From NCBI RefSeq assembly GCF_902506095.1, contig NZ_LR733293.1, positions 2,954,487 to 3,018,486 of the forward strand: a stretch of 64,000 bases of DNA. Direction: 5' to 3'. Origin of the DNA: Arthrobacter sp. 9AX (GTDB taxonomy: Bacteria > Actinomycetota > Actinomycetes > Actinomycetales > Micrococcaceae). A model generated the notes under the pieces. The model made no database searches and was not told the DNA's origin. It saw only the letters and a program-made list of their open reading frames with translations. Shown in pieces: positions 1-11,100 of this stretch (the first letter of the stretch is position 1; every line of letters starts with the position of its first letter). Position numbers and translations under genes: made by a program.

Positions 1-217
1 CTACAACAACCTTGGCTCAATTGCCGCGGATCCTGAAGTTTGCGCCGCCGTCGAGCACGAGAAAGCGTTCTACGTCCTCGACTTCGGAACCAAGGAAGTT
101 CACGGCGGCGAGCACACGCCGCGGGGACTGACGCACTTGGACAGCAACCCGGGGCTGCAGCTGATTGACAGCGAGGGTGACGCGAAGCTCTACGAGATAA
201 CCGCCTGCGGTGCATGA
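1..217 (+). CDS. C-terminal end of a probable DUF6541 membrane protein (partial)
   Basis: This is the last 71 codons of a gene that begins before the window; the reading frame starts at base 2 and ends at a TGA at 215-217. The visible peptide contains CAAVEHEKAFYVLDFG and ends DAKLYEITACGA. That kind of tail is found on the extracellular C-terminal domain of large actinobacterial DUF6541-type membrane proteins, which often sit beside surface-glycan genes. The family name is from memory of such tails and cannot be proved from 71 residues. The gene faces the galactan export genes and its stop codon lies inside a terminator hairpin. No catalytic residue can be assigned. Confidence 0.6.
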   Translation, partial: YNNLGSIAADPEVCAAVEHEKAFYVLDFGTKEVHGGEHTPRGLTHLDSNPGLQLIDSEGDAKLYEITACGA

Positions 218-240
218 GTGCGCTCATGCACCGCAGGCGG
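201..240. terminator. Perfect 18-bp hairpin between convergent genes
   Basis: Bases 201-218 and 223-240 are perfect reverse complements around the four-base loop TGCG. The stop codon of the upstream plus-strand gene (215-217) lies inside the left arm, and the minus-strand wzt gene ends at 251. There is no T-run on either side, as is common for GC-rich actinobacterial terminators. It probably ends transcription in both directions. Confidence 0.75.
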
Positions 241-250
241 GGGGCAGCAC

Positions 251-1000
251 TCAGGCATCCGAGCGACTCCGGAGCTCTGCAACAACCTCATGTACCTCGC
301 CGTCCATAATTACTTTCCCGTGTTCCAGGAGAACTCCGCGCTCGCACACAGTGGAGACCAGGTCAAGATCATGGCTGACCACAAACAGGGTCTTGCCGTG
401 ATCTGAGAGTTCCTTGATCTTTGCGATGCATTTTCTCTGGAAAGGCTCGTCCCCCACCGCCAGAATCTCGTCGATGAGGAAGACTTCCGGGTCCGTGTGG
501 ACGGCGATGGAAAACGCCAGGCGCAGGTACATCCCCGATGAATAAAACTTCACCTCGGTATCGATGAATTCGCCAATCTCCGAGAACTCAACGATGGAAT
601 CAAACATGTCATCGATCTGCTGCTCGGTCATGCCGAGGATGGCCCCGTTCAGGTAGACGTTGTCGCGTCCACTGAGGTCATGGTGGAAGCCGGCACCAAC
701 CTCGATAAGGCCTGCTACGCGTCCGCGGGTACGCACGGAGCCTCCGTCCGGCTGAAGTACACCGGAGATCAGTTTCAACAGAGTGGACTTGCCGGAGCCG
801 TTGAGTCCAAGGAGGGCCACCGTCTCACCCTGCTTCACCTCCAAGGAAACGTCCGTCAACGCCATAAACTTCTTGGACAGATCCCCCTTGCGGCCTTTGA
901 CCAGCCATACAAGGGCTTCCTTCAGGGACCTGGTATGCCGAAGGACGAACTGTTTGCGGACGCCAATGCAGCTGATTGCAACGTGGCCGTGCGGCGTCAT
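251..1000 (-). CDS. wzt: Polysaccharide ABC exporter, ATP-binding subunit (Wzt/RfbE type)
   Basis: This 249-residue ATPase would power export of a lipid-linked surface glycan together with the Wzm permease encoded just upstream. The Walker A motif GLNGSGKST is at residues 65-73. The signature is the YSSGM form typical of Wzt/TagH exporters rather than LSGGQ, and Walker B is VFLIDEILAVGD. The roughly 45-residue lead before the core with the RSLKEALVWL segment is typical of this family. There is no C-terminal carbohydrate-binding domain, so it resembles the short galactan exporter RfbE (Rv3781) more than O-antigen Wzt proteins with such a domain. The start codon lies one base after the wzm stop, so the two are translated together. 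The glycan is inferred to be a galactan from glf and glfT2 upstream. Confidence 0.88.
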   Translation of the reverse strand: MTPHGHVAISCIGVRKQFVLRHTRSLKEALVWLVKGRKGDLSKKFMALTDVSLEVKQGETVALLGLNGSGKSTLLKLISGVLQPDGGSVRTRGRVAGLIEVGAGFHHDLSGRDNVYLNGAILGMTEQQIDDMFDSIVEFSEIGEFIDTEVKFYSSGMYLRLAFSIAVHTDPEVFLIDEILAVGDEPFQRKCIAKIKELSDHGKTLFVVSHDLDLVSTVCERGVLLEHGKVIMDGEVHEVVAELRSRSDA

Positions 1001-1001
1001 G

Positions 1002-1871
1002 TCAGAGCTCCTGGGCGAAGTGGACGGAAAGTTTACGGAACATCAACTGGCCAAGGAACAGGATGGCGAGGGAAGTAAACAATGAGATGGGCAGCCAGAA
1101 GTTCAGCAGATCGGGAGGCATGGTATCGCGGACCACCTGGTCTGCTTTCAGGGTCGGTTCCCAGAATGCCCAGTGAAAGACTTCCACGGCGGTTGTGATC
1201 GGATTCAGCTGGTATATCCAGTACCAGGGTCCCATGACGCGTTCCACCATCGTCCAGACATAGAGCACCGGCGAGGCCCAGGTGACAACCATTACGATCA
1301 TGTCCACGATGTTCTCGGAATCGCGGAAATAGACGTTAGCGGCGCCGAACATCAGCCCGAGACCAGTGGCAAGCACCGCCATCATGACGAAGATCAGCAC
1401 AGCGGCGGCCAGTTGCAGCACAGATGGCGTCCAGCCCACAACCAGGCATGCCGCGATCAGCACCACAAGCTGCGGCAGGAAGTGTGCGGCCGAGACCCAC
1501 ACGGTCGCTGCGGGGAACAATTCCCTCGGCAGGTAGATCTTCCGGATAAGGTCCCGGTTGTCGACGATGGACCGCGTGGCGTTTGACAATGATTCGGTGA
1601 AGAAGTTGACCAGCACAATCCCCGAAAAGAGGTAAACCGCGTAGTTGGGCGTCCCGTGTTCAAGGTTCAGGAAGATCCCCAAGGCGATGAAGTAGATCAG
1701 AAACTGCATCAGCGGTTTCACGTAGGACCACATCAGGCCGAGCACCGATCCGCGGTAACGGATTTTTATTTCTTTCCGGACCAGCAGCTTCAGCAGGAAA
1801 CGGTCGCCGTAGATGTCGAGGAGGCCGCGGCCCACCCCAGGTTTGACTAGCTGGTCCAACTGTCGGGCCAT
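1002..1871 (-). CDS. wzm: Polysaccharide ABC exporter, permease subunit (Wzm/RfbD type)
   Basis: This 289-residue integral membrane protein belongs to the ABC-2 type exporter family. The N-terminal segment LLKLLVRKEIKIRYRGSVLG is the amphipathic helix seen in Wzm and TagG proteins. About six hydrophobic segments follow, including one near residue 80 and one near 140-165. It should form the channel that moves an undecaprenyl-linked glycan across the membrane with the Wzt ATPase. The ATG directly follows the TAG stop of glfT2, and its own stop is one base from the wzt start, so the genes form a tight operon. The order galactan polymerase, permease, ATPase points to galactan as cargo; this is inference from context. 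Confidence 0.88.
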   Translation of the reverse strand: MARQLDQLVKPGVGRGLLDIYGDRFLLKLLVRKEIKIRYRGSVLGLMWSYVKPLMQFLIYFIALGIFLNLEHGTPNYAVYLFSGIVLVNFFTESLSNATRSIVDNRDLIRKIYLPRELFPAATVWVSAAHFLPQLVVLIAACLVVGWTPSVLQLAAAVLIFVMMAVLATGLGLMFGAANVYFRDSENIVDMIVMVVTWASPVLYVWTMVERVMGPWYWIYQLNPITTAVEVFHWAFWEPTLKADQVVRDTMPPDLLNFWLPISLFTSLAILFLGQLMFRKLSVHFAQEL

Positions 1872-5134
<3,263 letters not shown>

Positions 5135-5169
5135 TCAAGGCGGCCGGGAACCCGCCCAAAAGACGCGGT

Positions 5170-5754
5170 TCAGGCCTCGGTCAGAAGCCCGTCCTGCTCA
5201 AGGTACCGGGCCCCGGAGTGGGGGCACACCCATTCCCCGCCGTCCTGCTTCAGCGGGTGCCCCGCCTTCCCCACCCAGCCGACACGCCGGGCAGGAACAC
5301 CCGCCACGAGCGCGAAATCGGGCACGTCCTTGGTGACAACAGCGCCTGCGGCGACCGTTGCCCATGCCCCGATGGTCACCGGCGCGATGCACACGGCCCG
5401 CGCCCCGATCGCCGCGCCCTCGCGGATGGTGACCCCCACTTTGTCCCAGTCATCCTCAGTCTTGAGGGCGCCGTCGGGAGTCACCGCACGGGGGAACACA
5501 TCGTTGGTCAGCACCACAGCGGGGCCGATGAAGACCCCGGCCTCCAGCACTGCCGGCTCGTACACCAGCGCATAATTCTGCACCTTGCAGTTGTCGCCCA
5601 GCGTTGCGCCGGGACCAATGTACGCACCACGGCCGATGACGCAGTTCTCCCCCACCCGCGCAAACTCGCGGACCTGTGCCAAATGCCATACTTTCGTCCC
5701 TGCCCCGATCACGGATTCATCGGACACATCAGCGCTGGCTGCAACAGTGCTCAC
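5170..5754 (-). CDS. Left-handed beta-helix acetyltransferase (WbpD/WlbB/QdtC-like)
   Basis: This 194-residue protein is built of hexapeptide repeats (for example IGAGTKVWHL, IGRGAYIGPG, IGARAVCIAP, IGAWATVAAG), the fold of acyltransferases. KVQNYALVYEPAVLEAGVFIGPAVVLTNDVFPRA matches in outline the sugar N-acetyltransferases that modify UDP-amino sugars, such as WbpD. The C-terminal tail, with WVCPHSGARY, follows the repeats as in that subgroup. The start is a GTG at 5754 with AAGGAG five bases away. It lies 122 bases before glf on the same strand, so it may add an N-acetylated sugar to the same glycan. The exact substrate cannot be read from the sequence. Confidence 0.8.
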   Translation of the reverse strand: MSTVAASADVSDESVIGAGTKVWHLAQVREFARVGENCVIGRGAYIGPGATLGDNCKVQNYALVYEPAVLEAGVFIGPAVVLTNDVFPRAVTPDGALKTEDDWDKVGVTIREGAAIGARAVCIAPVTIGAWATVAAGAVVTKDVPDFALVAGVPARRVGWVGKAGHPLKQDGGEWVCPHSGARYLEQDGLLTEA

Positions 5755-5909
5755 AAGGGCTCCTTAGTGGCAGGGACCGCGTCCGCGATCGAAGTTGTAG
5801 CGATCCTAACCGAGCGCCGCCGGAGATTGTCCACATAGAGAAAGTCACCCGGGCGGCGTGCCGCTCTGCTTGGCTAGCGTGGGTTCAAAGGCCGTGAGGA
5901 TCTGTACCC

Positions 5910-8900
5910 ATGAAATTCCATTGCACCCTCGTCTGCAGCCCGGCATCCGGGGCAGGTGACGAACCCCTGGAACTCACCATCCAGGCTTCCGAAGGCACCC
6001 CCGGCGCCCTCCTCCAAGCCGAACTCACCTGTCAGTTCGGCACCGGTCCTGTCTCCATCAAGGGTAAGGACCTCAGATCACTCACCGTAGGGGCCGCCCC
6101 ATTAACAAACGGTGCCGTGCTGGTGAACGGGGCCTCCCACCCGGGTGCCCGTAAATTACGACGTCGGGCGCCCACCGAAGATGCGCGCCTCGCCCTTGCG
6201 GTCCACAGCGGCGTCGGCGCCGGCACCGTGGTTCCACTGCGCCGCGGTTCGTACACCATCGGCCGGAGCGGTACCAGGATTGTTGTCCCCGACCCCGAGC
6301 TCTCCCGCGAACACGCCCGGCTCGATGTCAGCGATACGGACATAGTGCTCGTCGATCTGGACAGCGCCAACGGCATTCACGTGGACGGTCAGAGGGTCCG
6401 GCACGCCGTTATCTCAACCGACTCCGCCGTCCGCTGCGGGAACACCGCAATGTCATTGGCCCTGATGGACCCGCCGGCATACGCGCTCGCTGACTCCGGA
6501 ATGTCGACCCAGGAGCCCGTCGTCGTCACCGGCAGAGCTGAGACAGGCAACCGGGCCACGCTCATCCTGGCGGCTGCCCTGCCGCTGCTGATCGGGGTGG
6601 TGCTTGCGGTGGCCACAGGCATCTGGATGTTCCTTGCTTTTTCGGCCGCCTCGGCCGTGTCCGTCCTCGTGCCCCTTGCATCCGGCCGCCGCCAGCGCCG
6701 TGAACTCGCCAAAGCCGTCGCGGCTGCGGTGGCCCAAGACCGCGAACGACGACGGCGGGCGGGTCCGTCGTTGGCCTGCCTGGTGTTGGCTGAACGTCAG
6801 AAGCAAAGCCCCCAGGCACAGGGCGAACGGAAGCAGGGCAGCCGTCCGCAGGAAGGCCCCGAATCACCCGCTGAAGGCAGCGAAGTGTGGCTGCGGCTCG
6901 GTGAAGCGCCCCAACCTGCGAACGTGAAGATTGAGCCGGCCGGTTCGTTTGTCAGCATTCCGTCCGCGGGCACCGTCCCCGTTGCCTTGGATCCGGGCAT
7001 CTCCAGGACGACATTCCGCGGGCCACTTGTTGTTGCTGACGGCCTGATCCGCTCGCTCATGATGCAGCTCGCGGGATACCCCAGGGCGCGCGGCACCCGC
7101 ATCCTCATCGTGGGCGAGGCGCATCGCCTTCCCCTCGGGGCGCGGTACCTGCCCCGCACTGCCCTTACCGCTTCCCCGGACGAGGCGCGCCGGATTCTGG
7201 GCGAAGGCTTCGGACACGGCTGCCAACGCGGTGTCCTTCTGCTGGTGGGCAGCGCGCGGCCAGACGACGACGTAACGGCGGCCCTGGCCACACGGCTCGG
7301 CTGGCAAGTCCTTCAGTTTGCCGTGGCTGACGCCGGAAATGACGGCACCTGCCAGGTACAGCTTTCGGAGCGGGCATCCATCCTGACGAGTCCGACAGGT
7401 GACGTTGTCTTCGTCCCTGATCTGGCCGCGGAGGAGACCTTCAACGATTTCTGCCGAAAACTCGCTGGACATCCGGCGCCGGCAGACACTGGCCAGCGAG
7501 CTGTCCCCAGTTCCGCCTCACTCCAGGACCTTCTGGCGCTCTCTCCGGAAAGTATTGCTGCCCGATGGCAATTGAGCGGCCAAACCAACGGGCTGCCCGT
7601 ACCTTTGGGAATGAGCGCTGCCGGAACGCGCAGCCTTGACCTCATCGCCGACGGCCCGCATCTGCTGGTCGCGGGGACCACCGGCTCGGGCAAGTCAGAA
7701 CTGCTGCGTACCCTCACCCTCGCTTTGGCCCTCAGCCATCCACCTGACCGGGTCAACTTCCTCTTCGTGGATTTCAAGGGCGGGTCCGGGCTCGGTCCGC
7801 TGACAGACCTGGTCCACTGCGTCGGCATGCTGACGGACCTGTCCAGCTACGAACTCGAACGGACACTGGCATCCCTCAGAGCGGAAATCAGGCTGCGGGA
7901 GGAAACGTTGGCCGCCGCCCGGGTGCCGGATCTGGCCGCCTACCGCTCCACGGATCACTCACTCAGCTTCCCGCTCCCCCATCTGGTCATCCTCATCGAT
8001 GAGTTCAGGATGCTTGTTGATGATGCGCCCGACGCACTCCGGGAATTGATGCGGATCGCAGCCATCGGCCGCTCGCTGGGAATCCACCTGGTTATGGCCA
8101 CCCAGCGGCCGCAAGGTGCCATCACTGCGGACATCCGGGCAAACGTCACCTCCAGCATTGCCCTCAGGGTGCAATCCGACATGGAATCCTGCGACATCAT
8201 CAACACGAAGGACGCAGCCGGGATCAGCGTGGACACACCCGGACGCGCCTTCGTAGTCCGCGGCACTGAAGCTGCGGAGGAATTTCAGGCCGCGACAATC
8301 GGGACGCCTCCGGCCGGCTCCGCCGAAACAGGCATTGTTACAGTGCACCTCGCCATCGACTGCCTGGGCTCAAGTGGATCTGAGGGCCCGGGCAGCAGGG
8401 GTGTTGAGGGCCAGCTCAACGTCGCTCCTCAGCCGGCCGGGCCGCAGACACCCGCCCAGGCCGCCCTCCCACTGGTGACGCGGGTTCAGGACCTGTGGCA
8501 CGGACAGGAGGGACCGGCGCCGCGGTCACCGGTGGCCACTCCACTGCCCACTGACCTTCAGGCCCCTTCGAAGAAATCGCCGGCAGTCCGGCCGGGGGTC
8601 GGAAACACGGACTGGTTGATCGAACTCGGCCTCATGGATCTGCCGGAACAGCAAAAGGTTGTCCCCCTCGACTGGAGGCCCGCGCAGCACAGCCATCTGG
8701 CGTTCATCGGCGGCCCATCCTCCGGTGCACCGGAGGCGCTGGAGCTTGCCGTCACCGGACTGCTCCTCGACCCGGTCGAGGCACACTGCTACCTTCTGGA
8801 TGCCGGAAACAACTTCCCCGGCTTGGGCGGTCACGGACGCGTCGGGGCACACGTTGGCCCCCACGAGCTGAGACGGGCAGTCCGGGTGCTGGAGCGACTG

Positions 8901-9980
8901 AAACAGGAGATGGCGCGCAGGCTGGGTGACGGCAACACGGAGGGCGTGCCGCCACTGGTGCTTGCGGTTTCCGGGTGGGGATCGTGGATCTCGGCGTTCC
9001 GGGCAGGCCCTTTGGCCTGGGCCGAAGACCTCATCCAGGACCTGGTCCGGGACGGAAGCCGCGCCAACATCGTAGTCCTGATCGCGGGTGACCGGGAGCT
9101 TGTCAATTCCCGCGCGTTCGCTTCCCTTCCAAACCGGCTCTACTTCCCCACCGGATCCAACGCGGACAGCCAAATAGCGTGGCCGCGCCTGCCAGCGACG
9201 GCCGCACTCAAGGGACGCGCTGTGGCGTTCGGTCCGGTCTCCGGTGGTGGCCCGGCTGTTTGCCAGCTCTACAGTGCGGGTCCGCAATCCGGATGGCAGT
9301 CCGACGCCGCCCCGGGGAACGCTCCCGCCCACCGTCCTTTCCGGGTCGAGCCGCTGCCGGCGCTGGTGCCGGCCACGAAGATCAACGCAATTCCAAGATC
9401 AAGCAGCGGCCGGGCCACATACCTGGTGATCGGCGTCTGCGGCGATGAACCCGTGCCGGCGTTTGCCAGGTTGACGGACGGAGGAGTGCTCACCGTCCTG
9501 GGCGGGCCCGGAGCCGGGAAAACCAATGTCATTCAGGCGCTGCCCCTGATGAATCCGGAGGGCGGGCCATGGCTCCGTCCCGCAGACGGAAACGACCCGG
9601 AAGTCTTCTGGCGGCAGTCGTTGGCAAGTGCAGCAGCGGGCGGCCTTCCATCCGGGACAGTGGCGCTCGCCGACGATGCTGACCTCCTCACGGCCGGGGC
9701 GCTGCAGTACCTGACAGAGTTCAACGCGTTGGGTTACCCAGTAGTGCTGACGGCCAACTACAGCCCGTTGCTCCTGCAGCGCGTGCCATTGGTGATGAAG
9801 TCACGCGGGGCCGGCACAGGAGTTTTGTTGGCGCCGCGTTCGCTCTCGGACGGCGATCTGTTCGGCACCCGGTTCGAAACGGAGGCCAATCCACCAGCCG
9901 GGAGGGGTGTGCTCATCACTGACGGCATAGCACGGAGCATCCAGGCGGGCCGGGCTGCAGGCAGCCCGCAACAGAACTGA
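5910..9980 (+). CDS. FHA-FtsK/SpoIIIE ATPase resembling type VII secretion EssC/EccC
   Basis: This 1356-residue protein begins with a soluble region holding an FHA domain (about 100-165; GRSG near 118 and SREHARL near 132), followed by two membrane segments around 215-260. Three ATPase modules follow. The first has an intact Walker A (GTTGSGKS, 589-596) and Walker B (LVILIDEF, 692-699). The second has a degenerate loop, GGPSSGAPE, near 934-942 with no lysine. The third has GGPGAGKT (1198-1205) and VALADDADLL (about 1251). FHA, membrane pair and three ATPases is the EssC plan seen in Firmicutes type VII secretion; actinobacterial EccC usually lacks FHA. No WXG100 substrate or EccB/D/E partner is nearby, so the cargo is unknown. 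GTGAGGAT upstream of the ATG supports the start. Confidence 0.85.
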   Translation: MKFHCTLVCSPASGAGDEPLELTIQASEGTPGALLQAELTCQFGTGPVSIKGKDLRSLTVGAAPLTNGAVLVNGASHPGARKLRRRAPTEDARLALAVHSGVGAGTVVPLRRGSYTIGRSGTRIVVPDPELSREHARLDVSDTDIVLVDLDSANGIHVDGQRVRHAVISTDSAVRCGNTAMSLALMDPPAYALADSGMSTQEPVVVTGRAETGNRATLILAAALPLLIGVVLAVATGIWMFLAFSAASAVSVLVPLASGRRQRRELAKAVAAAVAQDRERRRRAGPSLACLVLAERQKQSPQAQGERKQGSRPQEGPESPAEGSEVWLRLGEAPQPANVKIEPAGSFVSIPSAGTVPVALDPGISRTTFRGPLVVADGLIRSLMMQLAGYPRARGTRILIVGEAHRLPLGARYLPRTALTASPDEARRILGEGFGHGCQRGVLLLVGSARPDDDVTAALATRLGWQVLQFAVADAGNDGTCQVQLSERASILTSPTGDVVFVPDLAAEETFNDFCRKLAGHPAPADTGQRAVPSSASLQDLLALSPESIAARWQLSGQTNGLPVPLGMSAAGTRSLDLIADGPHLLVAGTTGSGKSELLRTLTLALALSHPPDRVNFLFVDFKGGSGLGPLTDLVHCVGMLTDLSSYELERTLASLRAEIRLREETLAAARVPDLAAYRSTDHSLSFPLPHLVILIDEFRMLVDDAPDALRELMRIAAIGRSLGIHLVMATQRPQGAITADIRANVTSSIALRVQSDMESCDIINTKDAAGISVDTPGRAFVVRGTEAAEEFQAATIGTPPAGSAETGIVTVHLAIDCLGSSGSEGPGSRGVEGQLNVAPQPAGPQTPAQAALPLVTRVQDLWHGQEGPAPRSPVATPLPTDLQAPSKKSPAVRPGVGNTDWLIELGLMDLPEQQKVVPLDWRPAQHSHLAFIGGPSSGAPEALELAVTGLLLDPVEAHCYLLDAGNNFPGLGGHGRVGAHVGPHELRRAVRVLERLKQEMARRLGDGNTEGVPPLVLAVSGWGSWISAFRAGPLAWAEDLIQDLVRDGSRANIVVLIAGDRELVNSRAFASLPNRLYFPTGSNADSQIAWPRLPATAALKGRAVAFGPVSGGGPAVCQLYSAGPQSGWQSDAAPGNAPAHRPFRVEPLPALVPATKINAIPRSSSGRATYLVIGVCGDEPVPAFARLTDGGVLTVLGGPGAGKTNVIQALPLMNPEGGPWLRPADGNDPEVFWRQSLASAAAGGLPSGTVALADDADLLTAGALQYLTEFNALGYPVVLTANYSPLLLQRVPLVMKSRGAGTGVLLAPRSLSDGDLFGTRFETEANPPAGRGVLITDGIARSIQAGRAAGSPQQN

Positions 9981-10044
9981 CCGGCCCCACGCCAAAACGG
10001 GGCGCAGCATTCAGGCTCCGTCCGGCAAAGGTACAGCCCCCCCG

Positions 10045-10527
10045 TCAGAGGGCCGGCGTCGAGCTTCCCGTGCGGGAGGCGAAACTGATGACCTTGTTGT
10101 GGAACAGGAGCACAACCGCGGTGGCAGCGGGGAGCAGCATCGCCAGCCCCGCGATGGGAAGGCCGGCACTCAGTGTGGGGAAGCCTATGGTGAGGACAAA
10201 CAACTGGGCCACCAAGGCAGCGGCCCTGGTCCACCGGTAACCCCGGTAGAGATACAGTGACACCGTGTACAGCCAGGTCGAAAAAGCCAGCAGCAGCCCC
10301 AGGGTAAAGACAGCGCCCCAGAAAGACATCACCGGGCTTCCAGCAAACAGCTGGTAGCCGTACCAGGCCGCCGCCGCCAACAGGGCAGTTGCCTCGGCGG
10401 CGACAATCACCGCCACCACAAGCACAGCGGGCGGCCGTACCCGGCTGGCTCCCCCATCCGGCTGCTTCGGCCAGGACCCCTCTGACGGATTCCGGGGGTC
10501 TGCGGGGTTTTCGGGAGCTCTTGACAC
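10045..10527 (-). CDS. Small membrane protein of unknown function
   Basis: This 160-residue protein has a charged, proline-rich N-terminal 30 residues and then about four hydrophobic helices (around 33-55, 68-92, 100-120 and 123-143). I do not recognise a named family. It is convergent with the EssC-like gene, with 64 bases between the two stop codons, and runs away from whiB1. The GTG start at 10527 has a TAGGGT hexamer exactly six bases before it and no ribosome-binding site, so it is probably read from a leaderless transcript. A role with the neighbouring ATPase is possible but nothing in the sequence shows it. Confidence 0.7.
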   Translation of the reverse strand: MSRAPENPADPRNPSEGSWPKQPDGGASRVRPPAVLVVAVIVAAEATALLAAAAWYGYQLFAGSPVMSFWGAVFTLGLLLAFSTWLYTVSLYLYRGYRWTRAAALVAQLFVLTIGFPTLSAGLPIAGLAMLLPAATAVVLLFHNKVISFASRTGSSTPAL

Positions 10528-10533
10528 ACTGGC

Positions 10534-10539
10534 ACCCTA
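10534..10539 (-). promoter_or_regulatory. -10 hexamer (TAGGGT) for a leaderless start at 10527
   Basis: Read on the minus strand, TAGGGT is followed by six bases (GCCAGT) and then the GTG start codon. It fits the TANNNT -10 pattern of actinobacterial leaderless genes. No convincing -35 element is visible. Confidence 0.5.
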
Positions 10540-10672
10540 CCGGACATAGTCGGACAGTGGTGAGGCCCAATACCACCACTGTGATGTATCGCTCAGCTCT
10601 CCGGGGATTTCAAGCCTAATTACCCCTTGTTTACACAGCGTTAACATGACAGGCTTGATTCAGATGACCAAC

Positions 10673-10698
10673 GGGGCCCTGCCGGGCCCCTTTCCTTT
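10673..10698 (+). terminator. Terminator-like hairpin upstream of whiB1
   Basis: GGGGCCC (10673-10679) and GGGCCCC (10684-10690) pair around the loop TGCC and are followed by TTTCCTTT. No plus-strand gene ends here, since the neighbour is on the minus strand, so the hairpin may sit in a whiB1 leader and act as an attenuator. Alternatively it ends stray transcription before a downstream promoter. Confidence 0.45.
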
Positions 10699-10740
10699 GT
10701 AGCTACTAGTGAATAATTTCACAAAGGGCACTTCCCAGAA

Positions 10741-11007
10741 ATGGAGCAACTGATCAGCATGGATTGGCGTAACCGCGCAGCGTGCCTCGAAAAGGACCCG
10801 GAACTGTTTTTCCCCGTAGGAAACACAGGTCCGGCGCTCCTGCAGATCGAGGAAGCCAAAAGCGTCTGCCGCCGGTGTCCGGTAGTGGACACATGCCTGC
10901 AGTGGGCTCTGGAGTCGGGCCAGGACGCCGGGGTATGGGGCGGCATGAGCGAAGACGAGCGCCGCGCCCTGAAGCGCCGGGCAGCCCGCGCCCGCCGGGC
11001 CTCTTGA
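10741..11007 (+). CDS. whiB1: WhiB1-type Fe-S transcriptional regulator
   Basis: This protein of up to 88 residues has the WhiB cluster ligands: one cysteine in NRAACLEKDP, then CRRCPVVDTC, giving the C-Xn-C-X2-C-X5-C pattern that binds a [4Fe-4S] cluster. The GVWGG turn and a basic DNA-binding tail (RRALKRRAARARR) follow. The sequence MDWRN...DPELFFPVGN...GPALLQI closely resembles mycobacterial WhiB1 (Rv3219), an essential regulator that reacts with nitric oxide. By comparison the natural start may be the second ATG at 10759, giving 82 residues; neither start has a strong ribosome site. The pdtaS gene is convergent next door, as in mycobacteria. A terminator-like hairpin lies in the upstream region. 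Confidence 0.92.
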   Translation: MEQLISMDWRNRAACLEKDPELFFPVGNTGPALLQIEEAKSVCRRCPVVDTCLQWALESGQDAGVWGGMSEDERRALKRRAARARRAS

Positions 11008-11042
11008 TTATTCGAAGGCACCTTAACGGCTGAAGAACTTAG

Positions 11043-11089
11043 AAAAGGCCCTGGCCGCAACCCGCAAGGGATGCGGCCGGGGCCTTTTT
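11043..11089. terminator. Bidirectional terminator between whiB1 and pdtaS
   Basis: AAAAGGCCC-TGGCCGCA and TGCGGCCGGGGCCTTTTT form a long stem around a short loop, with T-rich flanks in both directions. It lies between the stop of whiB1 at 11007 and the stop of pdtaS at 11101 and should serve both. Confidence 0.85.
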
Positions 11090-11100
11090 ATGGCTCCAGC

